DNA of 64,000 nucleotides from CAMLJR01 sp964500675 (GTDB lineage: Bacteria; Pseudomonadota; Gammaproteobacteria; Pseudomonadales; CAMLJR01), in assembly GCA_964500675.1 (NCBI GenBank), contig CAZCNY010000001.1, forward strand, positions 62,001-126,000. Direction: 5' to 3'. The notes under the pieces are model-generated. The model did not search any database, was not told where the DNA came from, and was given only the letters and a program-made list of their open reading frames with translations. Below are positions 26,114 through 34,649 of this stretch, one piece after another (position 1 is the first letter of the stretch; each line of letters opens with the position of its first letter). The position numbers and the translations under genes were made by a program.

Positions 26114-26481
26114 TATTGCCCCCGATACGCGGTCAGCGTAATCAGCGCCGCTGCGTTTTCGTCTTGCAGCGCGGGCGCGATACTGACTTCGATTTTGCGC
26201 AGCAACGGATCGGGCGTCGCCTGCACATCGGTAATCACGCGCCAGTCCTGTCCTTCATAAGTTTGCTTTTGCTCGATGCGACCGAGCGGCGGCCATTGCG
26301 ATTGCGCCATCACCAGCGTGAGCACATCGTCGGCTGCCCACAACGCGTACGATTTCAATTCCAAATTTTGCTGCTGCTTGACTTCGAGCTGCGTCTGCCG
26401 CAACACAGCCGCCGCCGACAACGCCAAAATCGCAAGCGCGATGAGCACTTCAAGCAACGTAAAACCGCGTATCCGTCGCAT
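26110..26481 (-). CDS. gspI: Type II secretion minor pseudopilin GspI
   Basis: A 123-residue minor pseudopilin. MRRIRGFTLLEVLIALAILA holds the cleavage site and Glu+5, and a short beta domain with W-A-A-D-D and Q-W-P-P-L-G patterns follows (YALWAADDVLTLVMAQSQWP). The start codon overlaps the gspH stop as TGATG. It nucleates the pseudopilus tip. Confidence 0.93.
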   Translation of the reverse strand: MRRIRGFTLLEVLIALAILALSAAAVLRQTQLEVKQQQNLELKSYALWAADDVLTLVMAQSQWPPLGRIEQKQTYEGQDWRVITDVQATPDPLLRKIEVSIAPALQDENAAALITLTAYRGQY

Positions 26482-27113
26482 CAGCGCTGATCCTTCGTCG
26501 CGGTGACAGAGCCGTTCAGATCGAGCGCTACCGGATTTATACCGTCGCAGTGCAACGAGATTGCGCCACCCGCTTGCGTGTTTCCTTCAGCCTCGGCCTC
26601 GGTGCGCAACGTCAATTTGAACGGTGTGATTTCACCGCTCGACAAAATCAAGATCGACGGGCGCAGTCTTTCATCGTCGCTTTGCTGCGCAAAAAGTTTT
26701 ATGCGTTCGATGGTCTGCTGATCGACTGCGCTGCCATCGAGCGCGAAATCGATCGCGTAACGTTCGGGGAATTTATGCGCGGCCAGACCGCTGCTCGCAG
26801 CCTCCTGCCATTGTTTGGTGGCGGGATCGAAGATGACGAAGCGATAGCCGTCATGATCGACAATCACGCCGAGTTCGATACCGCGCATGACAGCCTCATC
26901 GGCAGCCGCATTGAGCAGCGCGGTAAAATCAGCAGCTTCGCGGTGCAACCGTTGCTGCGACGAATCGTGAAACGAGAACACAAGCAGCGCTGCCATCGCC
27001 GCGACGATGACAAGCACGACTAAAATTTCGAGCAGCGTAAAGCCTCTTGCGCGGGCAGAATTTTTTTTTTGACCAAAACCCTGTTCGCGGAAAGAACCAC
27101 ACTGCTTGCGCAA
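26481..27113 (-). CDS. gspH: Type II secretion minor pseudopilin GspH
   Basis: Minor pseudopilin with prepilin motif ARARGFTLLEILVVLVIVAA and a GspH domain (EAADFTALLNAAADEAVMRG, VDHDGYRFVIFD). The start is uncertain. No ATG lies near the cleavage site. The nearest in-frame ATGs (27152, 27179) overlap gspG. A TTG at 27113, 7 nt after the gspG stop and with GAAAGAG upstream, gives 210 residues and a 23-residue leader, and is chosen here. A run of ten A on the coding strand lies inside the leader and could cause slippage or a sequencing error. Confidence 0.85.
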   Translation of the reverse strand: MRKQCGSFREQGFGQKKNSARARGFTLLEILVVLVIVAAMAALLVFSFHDSSQQRLHREAADFTALLNAAADEAVMRGIELGVIVDHDGYRFVIFDPATKQWQEAASSGLAAHKFPERYAIDFALDGSAVDQQTIERIKLFAQQSDDERLRPSILILSSGEITPFKLTLRTEAEAEGNTQAGGAISLHCDGINPVALDLNGSVTATKDQR

Positions 27114-27120
27114 ACGAAAA

Positions 27121-27564
27121 CTACTCTTTCGACCAATTGCCGATATCGGCATCGTAGCCCTCGCCGCCTTCGCGACCATCCGCGCCGAATGAATACAGAT
27201 CGAAAGGACGTCCTTCCTGTCCGGGACTTACGTATTGATAAGAATTTCCCCAGGGATCTTTCGGCAATTGTTTTTTCTTGAGATAACCTTCGAGATTCCA
27301 GTTCTTCGCTTCGGGCTCACCGCTCGGTTTCGTAATCAATGCTTCGAGGCCTTGATCGGTGCTCGGATACGCATGATTATCGAGCCGATACATTTCGAGT
27401 GCTTGCTCCAGCGTCGCAATATCGGTTTTGGCGGCGGTGACACGCGCCTTGTCGACGCGCCCTAAAATATTGGGCGCCACCAAGCCGATCAAAATACCGA
27501 TGATCACGACGACCACCATGATTTCGATCAGCGTAAAACCACGAGTTTTAAATTGAATATTCAC
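27121..27564 (-). CDS. gspG: Type II secretion major pseudopilin GspG
   Basis: A 147-residue major pseudopilin. TRGFTLIEIMVVVVIIGILI gives the cleavage site and Glu+5. The C-terminal half carries the calcium-binding loop region and the family motifs DNHAYPSTDQGLEAL, LPKDPWGNSYQY and FDLYSFGADGREGGEG. It polymerises into the piston-like pseudopilus and is normally the most abundant gsp product. A 166-nt gap with strong palindromes separates it from upstream gspF. Confidence 0.97.
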   Translation of the reverse strand: MNIQFKTRGFTLIEIMVVVVIIGILIGLVAPNILGRVDKARVTAAKTDIATLEQALEMYRLDNHAYPSTDQGLEALITKPSGEPEAKNWNLEGYLKKKQLPKDPWGNSYQYVSPGQEGRPFDLYSFGADGREGGEGYDADIGNWSKE

Positions 27565-27601
27565 TCTGTGCTCCCAAATTTCTACAAATCTCGGTTTAGT
27601 T

Positions 27602-27709
27602 CCCTCTCCCCGCGGGCCCTAAAGGGTCTAAAGGAGAGGGTTAGGGCGAGGGCGAAGTTGCTCACGATAGAAGCCCTCACCCCCGGCCCCTCTCCCGCAG
27701 GGAGAGGGG
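27602..27709. repeat. Palindromic repeat block between gspF and gspG (repeat copy A)
   Basis: The 39-bp core at 27602-27640 (from CCCTCTCCCCGCGGGCCCT to AAAGGAGAGGG) matches the reverse complement of 58501-58539 at all but one base. A GAGGG-rich linker and a second palindrome, CCCCTCTCCC-GCA-GGGAGAGGGG at 27687-27709, follow. The block resembles REP-type intergenic elements and lies in the untranslated part of the gsp mRNA. Confidence 0.85.
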
Positions 27710-27730
27710 AGAAATCCGTGCAAGTTGAAC

Positions 27731-28957
27731 TCACACCAACTGATTCAACGCGAAGATCGGCTGCAAAATCGCAATCACGATCAGCAACACCGCAGCGCCC
27801 ATCACGAGCAGCATCATCGGTTCGAAAATACCGAGAATCGTCGCGATGATATTGTCGAACTCGCGCTGCTGACTCGCAGCGACGCGTTCGAGCATCGTGT
27901 CGAGCGAACCGCTCATTTCACCGCTCGCAATCATCGAAATCATCATCGGCGGAAAATAGCCGCATTGTTCGAGCGCACGATTGAGCGCACTACCCTCTTT
28001 GACTTGCTGCGTCGCAACCGCGACCGCGTTTTTCAACCATTCGTTCGACAGCACTGCACCGCCGATGCCGAGCGCTTCGACAAGTGGCACGCCGCTGCTC
28101 GTCAAAATACTCAACGTACTCGCAAAGCGCGCGCTGTTGCTGCCGCGACTCAAGCGCCCCAACAACGGCAAATGCAACAAGCGGCGATGCCAACGCAAAC
28201 GCAACGCTTCACTGCGCAGCGCCGAGCGCACCGCGAATGCCGCAAACACGATGCCGATCAACGCGAGCCAACCCCAATGTACGACGAAATGACTGAGCGC
28301 GATCAACCCGCGCGTGAGCAGCGGCAATTCCTGACCCTGTCCCACGATCACATCGACGACTTTCGGAACGACGAATGTCATCAAGCCGGCGACAATACCG
28401 ATCGCGACAATCAGCAACAGCGACGGATACAACAATGCGAGCTGCACTTTTTGCCGCGATGCGTGCGCGTTTTCGCTGTAATCCGCAAGCTTGCCGAGCA
28501 CGAGATCAAGATGGCCCGAATGCTCACCCGCCGCGATCGTGGCGCGATACAAACTCGGAAACGCGGCGGGAAATTCGGCCATGCTGTTCGCCAGCGAATG
28601 TCCTTCCAGAACTTTCGAGCGCACCGATAAAACGATATTCGCGACTTTCTGTTTCTCGGACTGACGGCTCACCGCGCTGAGCGCCTCTTCTAGCGGCATT
28701 GCAGCTTGCAACAATGTCGCAAGCTGCCGCGTGATGAGCGCGAGTTCGGCGACACGCAGCGACGGACCGCCGATTGAGATACCGCTGGTACCAACGCGCG
28801 TGCGCTGAGCAGTGGATTTTAATGCGGGTTCAATGCGCAGCGGAGCGAGACCGCGATCGCGCAATAATTGGCGCACCTGGCGCGAGCTGTCGGCCTCGAG
28901 CACACCGCGCTGTTCCTTGCCGCTGGTATCGAGCGCGGCAAACGTGAATGCCGCCAT
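27731..28957 (-). CDS. gspF: Type II secretion platform protein GspF
   Basis: A 408-residue polytopic inner-membrane protein. The N-terminal MAAFTFAALDTSGKEQRGVL is a GspF hallmark. Two T2SSF domains follow (LALITRQLATLLQAAMPLEE and SARFASTLSILTSSGVPLVE), with TM helices near YPSLLLIVAIGIVAGLMTFV, GWLALIGIVFAAFAV and MMLLVMGAAVLLIVIAIL. It couples the GspE motor to pseudopilus growth. It lies 40 nt after gspE and before the palindromic block. Confidence 0.95.
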   Translation of the reverse strand: MAAFTFAALDTSGKEQRGVLEADSSRQVRQLLRDRGLAPLRIEPALKSTAQRTRVGTSGISIGGPSLRVAELALITRQLATLLQAAMPLEEALSAVSRQSEKQKVANIVLSVRSKVLEGHSLANSMAEFPAAFPSLYRATIAAGEHSGHLDLVLGKLADYSENAHASRQKVQLALLYPSLLLIVAIGIVAGLMTFVVPKVVDVIVGQGQELPLLTRGLIALSHFVVHWGWLALIGIVFAAFAVRSALRSEALRLRWHRRLLHLPLLGRLSRGSNSARFASTLSILTSSGVPLVEALGIGGAVLSNEWLKNAVAVATQQVKEGSALNRALEQCGYFPPMMISMIASGEMSGSLDTMLERVAASQQREFDNIIATILGIFEPMMLLVMGAAVLLIVIAILQPIFALNQLV

Positions 28958-28997
28958 ATCACATCTCCTGCATGGCGCGTTGTTTCGGTCTCACCAA

Positions 28998-30476
28998 TTA
29001 TTCTTCCTGTGTCATGCGCAACACTTCTTCGAGCGTGGTGATGCCTTCGCGCACGCGCTGAATGCCGTCGTCGCGAATACTGCGCGCGTGCGGGCGCACC
29101 GCTTGCAGCAGAGCCTCTTCGGAATCCTGCGCGTGAATCATCTGCCGCACGTTTTCATCGACGACGAGCAACTCATAAATACCCGTGCGCCCGCGATAAC
29201 CCGTGTTGTTGCATTGCGCACAGCCCTTGGCGTGATAAATTGTCGCGCCTTTCAAACCTAAAAAAGTTTGCTCCATCGCGCTCGGCTTATGCGCTTCTTT
29301 GCAATGCGAACACAGCACGCGCACGAGCCGCTGCGCGAGCACGCCGAGCAAGCTCGATGCGAGCAGGAATGGTTCGACACCCATATCGCGCAAACGTGTG
29401 ATCGCGCCGACCGCGGAATTGGTGTGCAGCGTCGATAACACCAAGTGCCCCGTCAAACTTGCCTGCACGGCGATTTCCGCCGTTTCGCGATCGCGAATTT
29501 CGCCGACCATCACCACATCGGGATCCTGTCGCAACATCGCGCGCAAGCCGCGCGCAAACGTCATATCGGCTTTGACATTGACCTGCGTTTGGCCGATGCC
29601 TTCGATGTTGTATTCGATCGGATCCTCAACCGTGAGAATATTGCGCGTCTGATCGTTGATTTCGGAAAGACCCGCGTACAGCGTGGTCGATTTACCCGAG
29701 CCCGTCGGCCCTGTCACGAGCAGAATGCCGTGCGGACGCAATAGCAATTCGGTGAGTTGTTTGCGCAAATTATCGGCCATGCCGAGCACGCTCAGGTTGA
29801 GCCGCCCCGCTTCTTTGTCGAGCAAACGCAGCACCACGCGCTCGCCCGCGCTTGACGGCATCGTCGACACGCGAATATCGATTTCGCGGCCGCCGACTTT
29901 TAACGAAATGCGCCCGTCCTGCGGCACGCGCTTTTCGGCGATGTCGAGTTTAGCCATGACTTTGATGCGCGACACGAGTAGCGGCGCCAATTCACGCTTG
30001 GGCTGCACCACTTCGCGCAACACGCCATCGACACGAAAACGCACGACGAGGCGGCGCTCGAACGTTTCGAGATGAATATCGGAGGCATTTTGCTTGATGG
30101 CTTCGGTGAGCAGCGCGTTGATCAGGCGAATGATCGGCGCATCGTTTTCTTTTTCGAGCAAGTCTTCGGTTTCGGGAACCGAGTTGGCGATGCTCGCGAG
30201 ATCCATTTCGCCGCCAAGATCCTCCACCATTTGCATCGTCGCGCTCGAATCGCGCTGATACGCGAGCGCCAGTTCGCGATCGAATTGCTCGCTGCCCAAG
30301 GCGCGGCACTCGAACGGCGTCTGCAGGATGCGCGCAACTTCGGCCAATGCCTGTGGTGTGGTGTCGGGCCGGTGACAAACGACGGGAGTAGCGGCGCGCG
30401 GGTCGAGAAACACACCAAAACGCCGCGCAAAACTAAATGGCAGCACGGTGGCCGGCTGCGTTGCTTGCATCTGCAT
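28998..30476 (-). CDS. gspE: Type II secretion ATPase GspE
   Basis: A 492-residue cytoplasmic hexameric ATPase. The ATG at 30476 is chosen over an upstream start at 30566 that adds 30 basic, non-conserved residues. Visible: the N2 region with ASDIHLETFERRLVVRFRVD, Walker A GPTGSGKSTTL (about 254-264), the Asp box ILTVEDPIEY, Walker B DPDVVMVGEIRD, His box LSTLHTNSA, and a tetracysteine zinc motif CSHC...CAQC (about 386-422). First gene of the long minus-strand gsp operon, divergent from gspC. Confidence 0.96.
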   Translation of the reverse strand: MQMQATQPATVLPFSFARRFGVFLDPRAATPVVCHRPDTTPQALAEVARILQTPFECRALGSEQFDRELALAYQRDSSATMQMVEDLGGEMDLASIANSVPETEDLLEKENDAPIIRLINALLTEAIKQNASDIHLETFERRLVVRFRVDGVLREVVQPKRELAPLLVSRIKVMAKLDIAEKRVPQDGRISLKVGGREIDIRVSTMPSSAGERVVLRLLDKEAGRLNLSVLGMADNLRKQLTELLLRPHGILLVTGPTGSGKSTTLYAGLSEINDQTRNILTVEDPIEYNIEGIGQTQVNVKADMTFARGLRAMLRQDPDVVMVGEIRDRETAEIAVQASLTGHLVLSTLHTNSAVGAITRLRDMGVEPFLLASSLLGVLAQRLVRVLCSHCKEAHKPSAMEQTFLGLKGATIYHAKGCAQCNNTGYRGRTGIYELLVVDENVRQMIHAQDSEEALLQAVRPHARSIRDDGIQRVREGITTLEEVLRMTQEE

Positions 30477-30688
30477 AATAAGGCCGCTCTCCGCTGTGCT
30501 TAGCCGCTGAATTCGACGCCGCGCTATTCTCGGCTGCGCCCGCTTCATTTGTATAGTAAAAAACATCGATAAAACAAGTGCTTATTATTTCGATGCGACT
30601 CGCTTCACGATTTTCGGCGCAGCCCCGCACGAAACCATCGCAAATGTGGAGTCACTTCTAACTGTCGCGCATAAATACTTGTCACGGC

Positions 30689-30697
30689 TGCTATAAT
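30689..30697 (+). promoter_or_regulatory. Extended -10 promoter upstream of gspC
   Basis: TGCTATAAT is a perfect extended -10 (TGN-TATAAT) about 80 nt before the gspC start. No good -35 is present at 17 nt, as expected for extended -10 promoters. Confidence 0.55.
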
Positions 30698-30775
30698 GGC
30701 TCCTAGTTCGGGCGCACTCAAGAACTTCAACTCACACGACCATCCATCAACTCGTGGACACTAGAGGATATCGCT

Positions 30776-31396
30776 TTGCAAGCGGGCCGCTTACCAACCT
30801 GGCGTAGCGCTATCGAAAATCCACAGCCGATCGCGCTGACGCTTTGCGTTGTCTTAGCCATCGCGTTGATCGGCTTCGAGTTGTGGTCTGCGATTTCCGC
30901 GCAATTCAATACGACCGCTGCTCGCCCTCATGCCGCTGCCAGCGCGACAAGCGATGCGGCCAATATCGAGCAAATCACCGCGGCGGATCTGTTCGGTCAC
31001 GCCGCCAGCCAAAATGCCAATTTGCCGCAGACCGATCTGCAAGTAACGTTGCGCGCGGTGTTCGCGGCAACCGATCCGAACATGGCGAGCGCCGTGATTG
31101 AAACCGGTGACGGCAGTGCACAGATGGTGAAAATCGGCGGCGCGGTCGGCTCCTCGGCGACGCTGCAAGCGGTGTATCCGAACCGCGTGGTGCTATCACG
31201 CAACGGCGTGCTGGAAACGTTATATTTCCCCGCACCGCAGGAATCATCCGCAGCGAGCGTGGCCCAGAATACCCAGCTGCCAAATGCACAAAATCCAGCC
31301 GCCTTGAATTTGCCGCCCGACGCGTCAGCCGACGAAATCAAGCGCGCCGCCATTTTGCAGCGGCTTGAAGAATTACGCGCGCGCTCTCCGCGCTAA
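30776..31396 (+). CDS. gspC: Type II secretion protein GspC (short form, no PDZ domain)
   Basis: A 206-residue inner-membrane protein starting at TTG. The start is supported by AGAGGA at 30763-30768 with a 7-nt spacer and by the absence of a nearby ATG. One TM helix (ALTLCVVLAIALIGFELWSA) leads to a periplasmic homology region (ITAADLFGH, then TLRAVFAATDPNMASAVIET and VGSSATLQAVYPNRVVLSRN), which binds the secretin N0 domain. The chain ends in a polar tail ending ELRARSPR, with no PDZ or coiled-coil domain, so it is shorter than E. coli or Vibrio GspC. gspD2 follows after 50 nt. Confidence 0.9.
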   Translation: MQAGRLPTWRSAIENPQPIALTLCVVLAIALIGFELWSAISAQFNTTAARPHAAASATSDAANIEQITAADLFGHAASQNANLPQTDLQVTLRAVFAATDPNMASAVIETGDGSAQMVKIGGAVGSSATLQAVYPNRVVLSRNGVLETLYFPAPQESSAASVAQNTQLPNAQNPAALNLPPDASADEIKRAAILQRLEELRARSPR

Positions 31397-31446
31397 CGCG
31401 CTCAATTAATTGCGCGCACAGCGCGCTAAAACTAGGGATTACCGCG

Positions 31447-33405
31447 ATGCGAATTCGCCGCCCACTCATTCGATACTCGCTGCTTGCGAGCATGGTCACC
31501 GCAGCGCTGCCGGCATCACCGCTCTGGGCGCAAACCGCCGCCGCATCTCACAGCGATATGGTGACGATGAATATGCGCGACGCCGATATTCGCACGCTGA
31601 TTCAATGGATCGCCGATCAAACCGGCAAGAATATGGTGGTGCATCGCGATGTGCAGGGCAAAGTCACGGTGCTGTCGGCAAAGCCCGTCACGCGCGAGGA
31701 AGCGTATCAAATATTTTTGTCCGTGTTGCAGGTGCATGGTTTCGCTGCGATCGAAACTCCCGAGGCCGTGAAAATCGTGCCGGCCAATATCGCCACCCAA
31801 AGTGGCCTGCCGATGCGCAATTCCGATAGCGACGATATGGTCGTGCAGGTGTTCAAGGTCAATAACGTCGCCGCAACCGAGATCGCGCAAATGCTCAAAC
31901 CGCTCGCGAGCAGAGAGGCCGTGATCAATGCCGATGCGAGCACGAATATGTTGCTGGTCGCGGATCACGCCAGCAACGTCGAGCAATTGCAGAACCTCGT
32001 GCAAAAACTCGATCGCGCGGGTGCGTCCGAAGTCGAGCTCGTGCATTTGCAGCACGCTAACGCGAAACAAGTATTAACGAGCCTGAGCACACTGTTTCCA
32101 GCGCAGGGCGCGGGTGGCGGTGGCGGTATGCCGGGACAGACGAATCTTCCCTTCAGTCTTTCCGCCGACGAACGCTCGAACAGTATTTTATTGAGCGGCG
32201 ACGCGGGCAAACGCGCACAGGTGCGGCGCTTGATCGAACAGATGGATACCGAAATCAGCGGCAGCGGCAATACACAAGTGCTGTATTTGCAGTACGCGAC
32301 GGCCAAAGAAATCGTGCCGATTTTAAAAAGCATCGCGCAGAGCGTGCTGAAAGATCAAAAAGACAAGGAGACCAGTTTCAGTATCGACGCAAGCGAAAGC
32401 GCTAACGCGGTCGTCATCAACGCCCCGCCCGGCCTCGCTGAATCGCTGAAAAGCGTCGTCCAAAAACTCGATGTGCGCCGCGCGCAAGTGCTAGTCGAGG
32501 CATTGATCGTCGAAGTGAACAGCGATGTAGCCAACGATCTCGGCGTGATTTGGGGAACCACCAATGTCAATAATTTGAGCGGTAGCGGCGGTGTCGCGGG
32601 TGTCAATACACTCGGTACCTTGTCGCCGTTGAGCACCGTCCCCGGAATCAAGTCGGATGGCACGTCCACGACATTGGCAGCTCCTGGCGCGGGATTTACG
32701 CTGGGCTACTATACCGGCGGCAACCTGCAAGCCGCCATTCGCGCTTTAAGCTCCAACACAAAAGCAAATATTATATCGACGCCAACGATCGTCGCTATCG
32801 ACAATGAAGAAGCATCGTTATTGGTCGGCCAAAACATACCATTAAAAACCGGACAGGAAACCAGTTCATCGTCCTCGACCTCAAATCCATTCGTCACCAT
32901 TGAACGCAAAGATATCGGCACTTCGCTGCAAATCACGCCGCATATCAATCAAGGCAATACGCTCACGCTCGATCTCAAACAAAAAGTCGAAAGCGTTACG
33001 AATGATGTGAGCGGCGCGTCCGATATCGTCACCAACAAACGCGAGATCGATACCAAAGTCTTGATAGGCAACGATCAAATTCTCGTGCTGGGCGGTTTAA
33101 TCAGCGATGAGCAAACGGGAAGCAAACAGAAAGTGCCAATCCTCGGTGATCTGCCGTTGATCGGAAAATTATTCAGCTCGGACAGCACCAAGCACACCAA
33201 AAACAATTTGATGGTATTTATTCATCCGGTGATTCTGCGCGACGACGATCGCGCGCGGCAGATCAGTCAACAGAATTACGAGTACATGCAGCGCGCACAA
33301 GAAAAATCGTTGCAGCCCCCGCGTCCAACGACCGAAAAAAATCCGGAGCCGCCTGGCAAGATGCAAGACTTCGATGTCTTTTCGCCCGTGCGCGCAAAAC
33401 CGTAA
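31447..33405 (+). CDS. gspD: Type II secretion secretin GspD, copy 2
   Basis: A 652-residue secretin with signal peptide (RYSLLASMVTAALPASPLWAQ), N0 (NMRDADIRTLIQWIADQTGK), N1-N3, and a secretin core from about residue 340 (AQVLVEALIVEVNSDVANDL) including VGQNIPLKTG and VPILGDLPLIGKLFSS. It forms an operon with gspC, the usual arrangement, so it is the likely partner of the pseudopilus encoded here. It is clearly paralogous to the gene at 18143: long identical stretches in N0 and the core. N2 has a Gly-rich insertion (GAGGGGGMPGQT) instead of the Ser/Ala stretch in copy 1. Confidence 0.95.
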   Translation: MRIRRPLIRYSLLASMVTAALPASPLWAQTAAASHSDMVTMNMRDADIRTLIQWIADQTGKNMVVHRDVQGKVTVLSAKPVTREEAYQIFLSVLQVHGFAAIETPEAVKIVPANIATQSGLPMRNSDSDDMVVQVFKVNNVAATEIAQMLKPLASREAVINADASTNMLLVADHASNVEQLQNLVQKLDRAGASEVELVHLQHANAKQVLTSLSTLFPAQGAGGGGGMPGQTNLPFSLSADERSNSILLSGDAGKRAQVRRLIEQMDTEISGSGNTQVLYLQYATAKEIVPILKSIAQSVLKDQKDKETSFSIDASESANAVVINAPPGLAESLKSVVQKLDVRRAQVLVEALIVEVNSDVANDLGVIWGTTNVNNLSGSGGVAGVNTLGTLSPLSTVPGIKSDGTSTTLAAPGAGFTLGYYTGGNLQAAIRALSSNTKANIISTPTIVAIDNEEASLLVGQNIPLKTGQETSSSSSTSNPFVTIERKDIGTSLQITPHINQGNTLTLDLKQKVESVTNDVSGASDIVTNKREIDTKVLIGNDQILVLGGLISDEQTGSKQKVPILGDLPLIGKLFSSDSTKHTKNNLMVFIHPVILRDDDRARQISQQNYEYMQRAQEKSLQPPRPTTEKNPEPPGKMQDFDVFSPVRAKP

Positions 33406-33420
33406 CAGCTCTCACACCCA

Positions 33421-33445
33421 CCTCTCTCCCGCGATGAGAGAGAGG
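33421..33445. terminator. Hairpin between gspD2 and sohB
   Basis: CCTCTCTC pairs with GAGAGAGG across a 9-nt loop in the 48-nt gap between convergent genes. There is no strong T tract, so it may be a weak bidirectional terminator. It is similar in composition to the CCCTCTCC palindromes elsewhere in the window. Confidence 0.45.
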
Positions 33446-33453
33446 CAAAACAT

Positions 33454-34497
33454 TTACCAGAAAAAGCGTTGGCTCAACTGATTGAACCAGCGCAGAAGCG
33501 CGCGTTCAATGCTCGCCTCCGCCGCCATACCCAATTTTTCCTGCCACGGTTTTTTCTCGACGTAGCGCACAAGAAATAAATCGTTATCCTTGCGCTGCTC
33601 CATCAAGAACTCGTCGCTGGTTTTCACGGCGTCGATCAATTTGTTGTCGACGGCCTGCGTGCCATACCACACCTCGCCCGTCGCGACATTATTGATTTCG
33701 AGCTGCGGGCGATGCTGCGCGACGAATTGCTTGAACAGCGCGTGCGTCTCCTCCAGCTCTTCAAGAAATTTGCGCCGGCCTTTTTCCGAGTTTTCGCCAA
33801 ATACGGTCAGCGTGCGTTTATATTCGCCCGCCGTATGCAGTTCGATATCGACATCGTGTTTTTTCAGCAGACGGTTGACGTTTGGCAGCTGCGCCATCAC
33901 GCCGATCGAACCGATGATCGCAAACGGCGCGGCGATGATTTGCTTGCCGATACACGCCATCATATAACCGCCGCTCGCGGCGACGCGATCGACCGCGACG
34001 ATCAAATCGAGATTACCGTTGATCAGACGCTGCAATTGCGATGCGGCGAGACCGTAGCTGTGCACCATTCCGCCCGAGCTTTCGAGCCGCACCAATACTT
34101 GCTCGCCCGGCTGCGCCAACGTCAAAATCGCGCTGATTTCCTCGCGCAAATTTTCCACCGCAGACGCTTTCACATCGCCGTCGAAATCGAGCACGAATAA
34201 GCGCTTTTTCGCATGTTCGTGCTTCTTGTCTTTTTTCCGCCGCTTTTCTTCCAGCTTATCTTTTTTGCGCTGCGCTTTGTGTTCCGCCTTCAATTCGTCT
34301 TCATAGAGAATGGCGTGTTTGATATCTTCTTCGAAGCCTTCAAAGCGCGCGCCGAGATCCTTGACTTCAATATGCCCCTCGCTCTCTTTATGTTTGCGCT
34401 GCGACAACGCGAAGATGCTGGCAATCAGTATCAATAGACCAACAATGACCGTGACTGACTTGGCAAGAAAGAGGCCGTAATCGGCGAGAAATTGCAA
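33454..34497 (-). CDS. sohB: Membrane-anchored S49 protease SohB
   Basis: A 347-residue inner-membrane serine protease related to signal-peptide peptidase SppA. TTG at 34497 is the preferred start. AGGAG lies 8 nt upstream and the protein then begins QFLADYGLFLAKSVTVIVG, as SohB does. An upstream ATG at 34551 adds 18 residues without support. One TM helix, a Lys-rich cytoplasmic-looking linker (KAQRKKDKLEEKRRKKDKKH), then the S49 domain with nucleophile Ser in RVAASGGYMMACIG and the Lys of AGEYKRTLTVFGEN follow. Substrates are not known beyond quality control of envelope peptides. Confidence 0.93.
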   Translation of the reverse strand: MQFLADYGLFLAKSVTVIVGLLILIASIFALSQRKHKESEGHIEVKDLGARFEGFEEDIKHAILYEDELKAEHKAQRKKDKLEEKRRKKDKKHEHAKKRLFVLDFDGDVKASAVENLREEISAILTLAQPGEQVLVRLESSGGMVHSYGLAASQLQRLINGNLDLIVAVDRVAASGGYMMACIGKQIIAAPFAIIGSIGVMAQLPNVNRLLKKHDVDIELHTAGEYKRTLTVFGENSEKGRRKFLEELEETHALFKQFVAQHRPQLEINNVATGEVWYGTQAVDNKLIDAVKTSDEFLMEQRKDNDLFLVRYVEKKPWQEKLGMAAEASIERALLRWFNQLSQRFFW

Positions 34498-34649
34498 AGC
34501 GTTATCTCCTAGCAAAAAAAGCCCGATAAAAAATGTTCGATGAAAATGCACGCGGGAAAGGGTTGCGAAAAGCGGCGGTCATGGTGGCGATTGGCTTGAG
34601 CGAAGTCAAGCGAGGGGTACGCAGCGTCAAATGCTCCGTGTCGCCGTGC

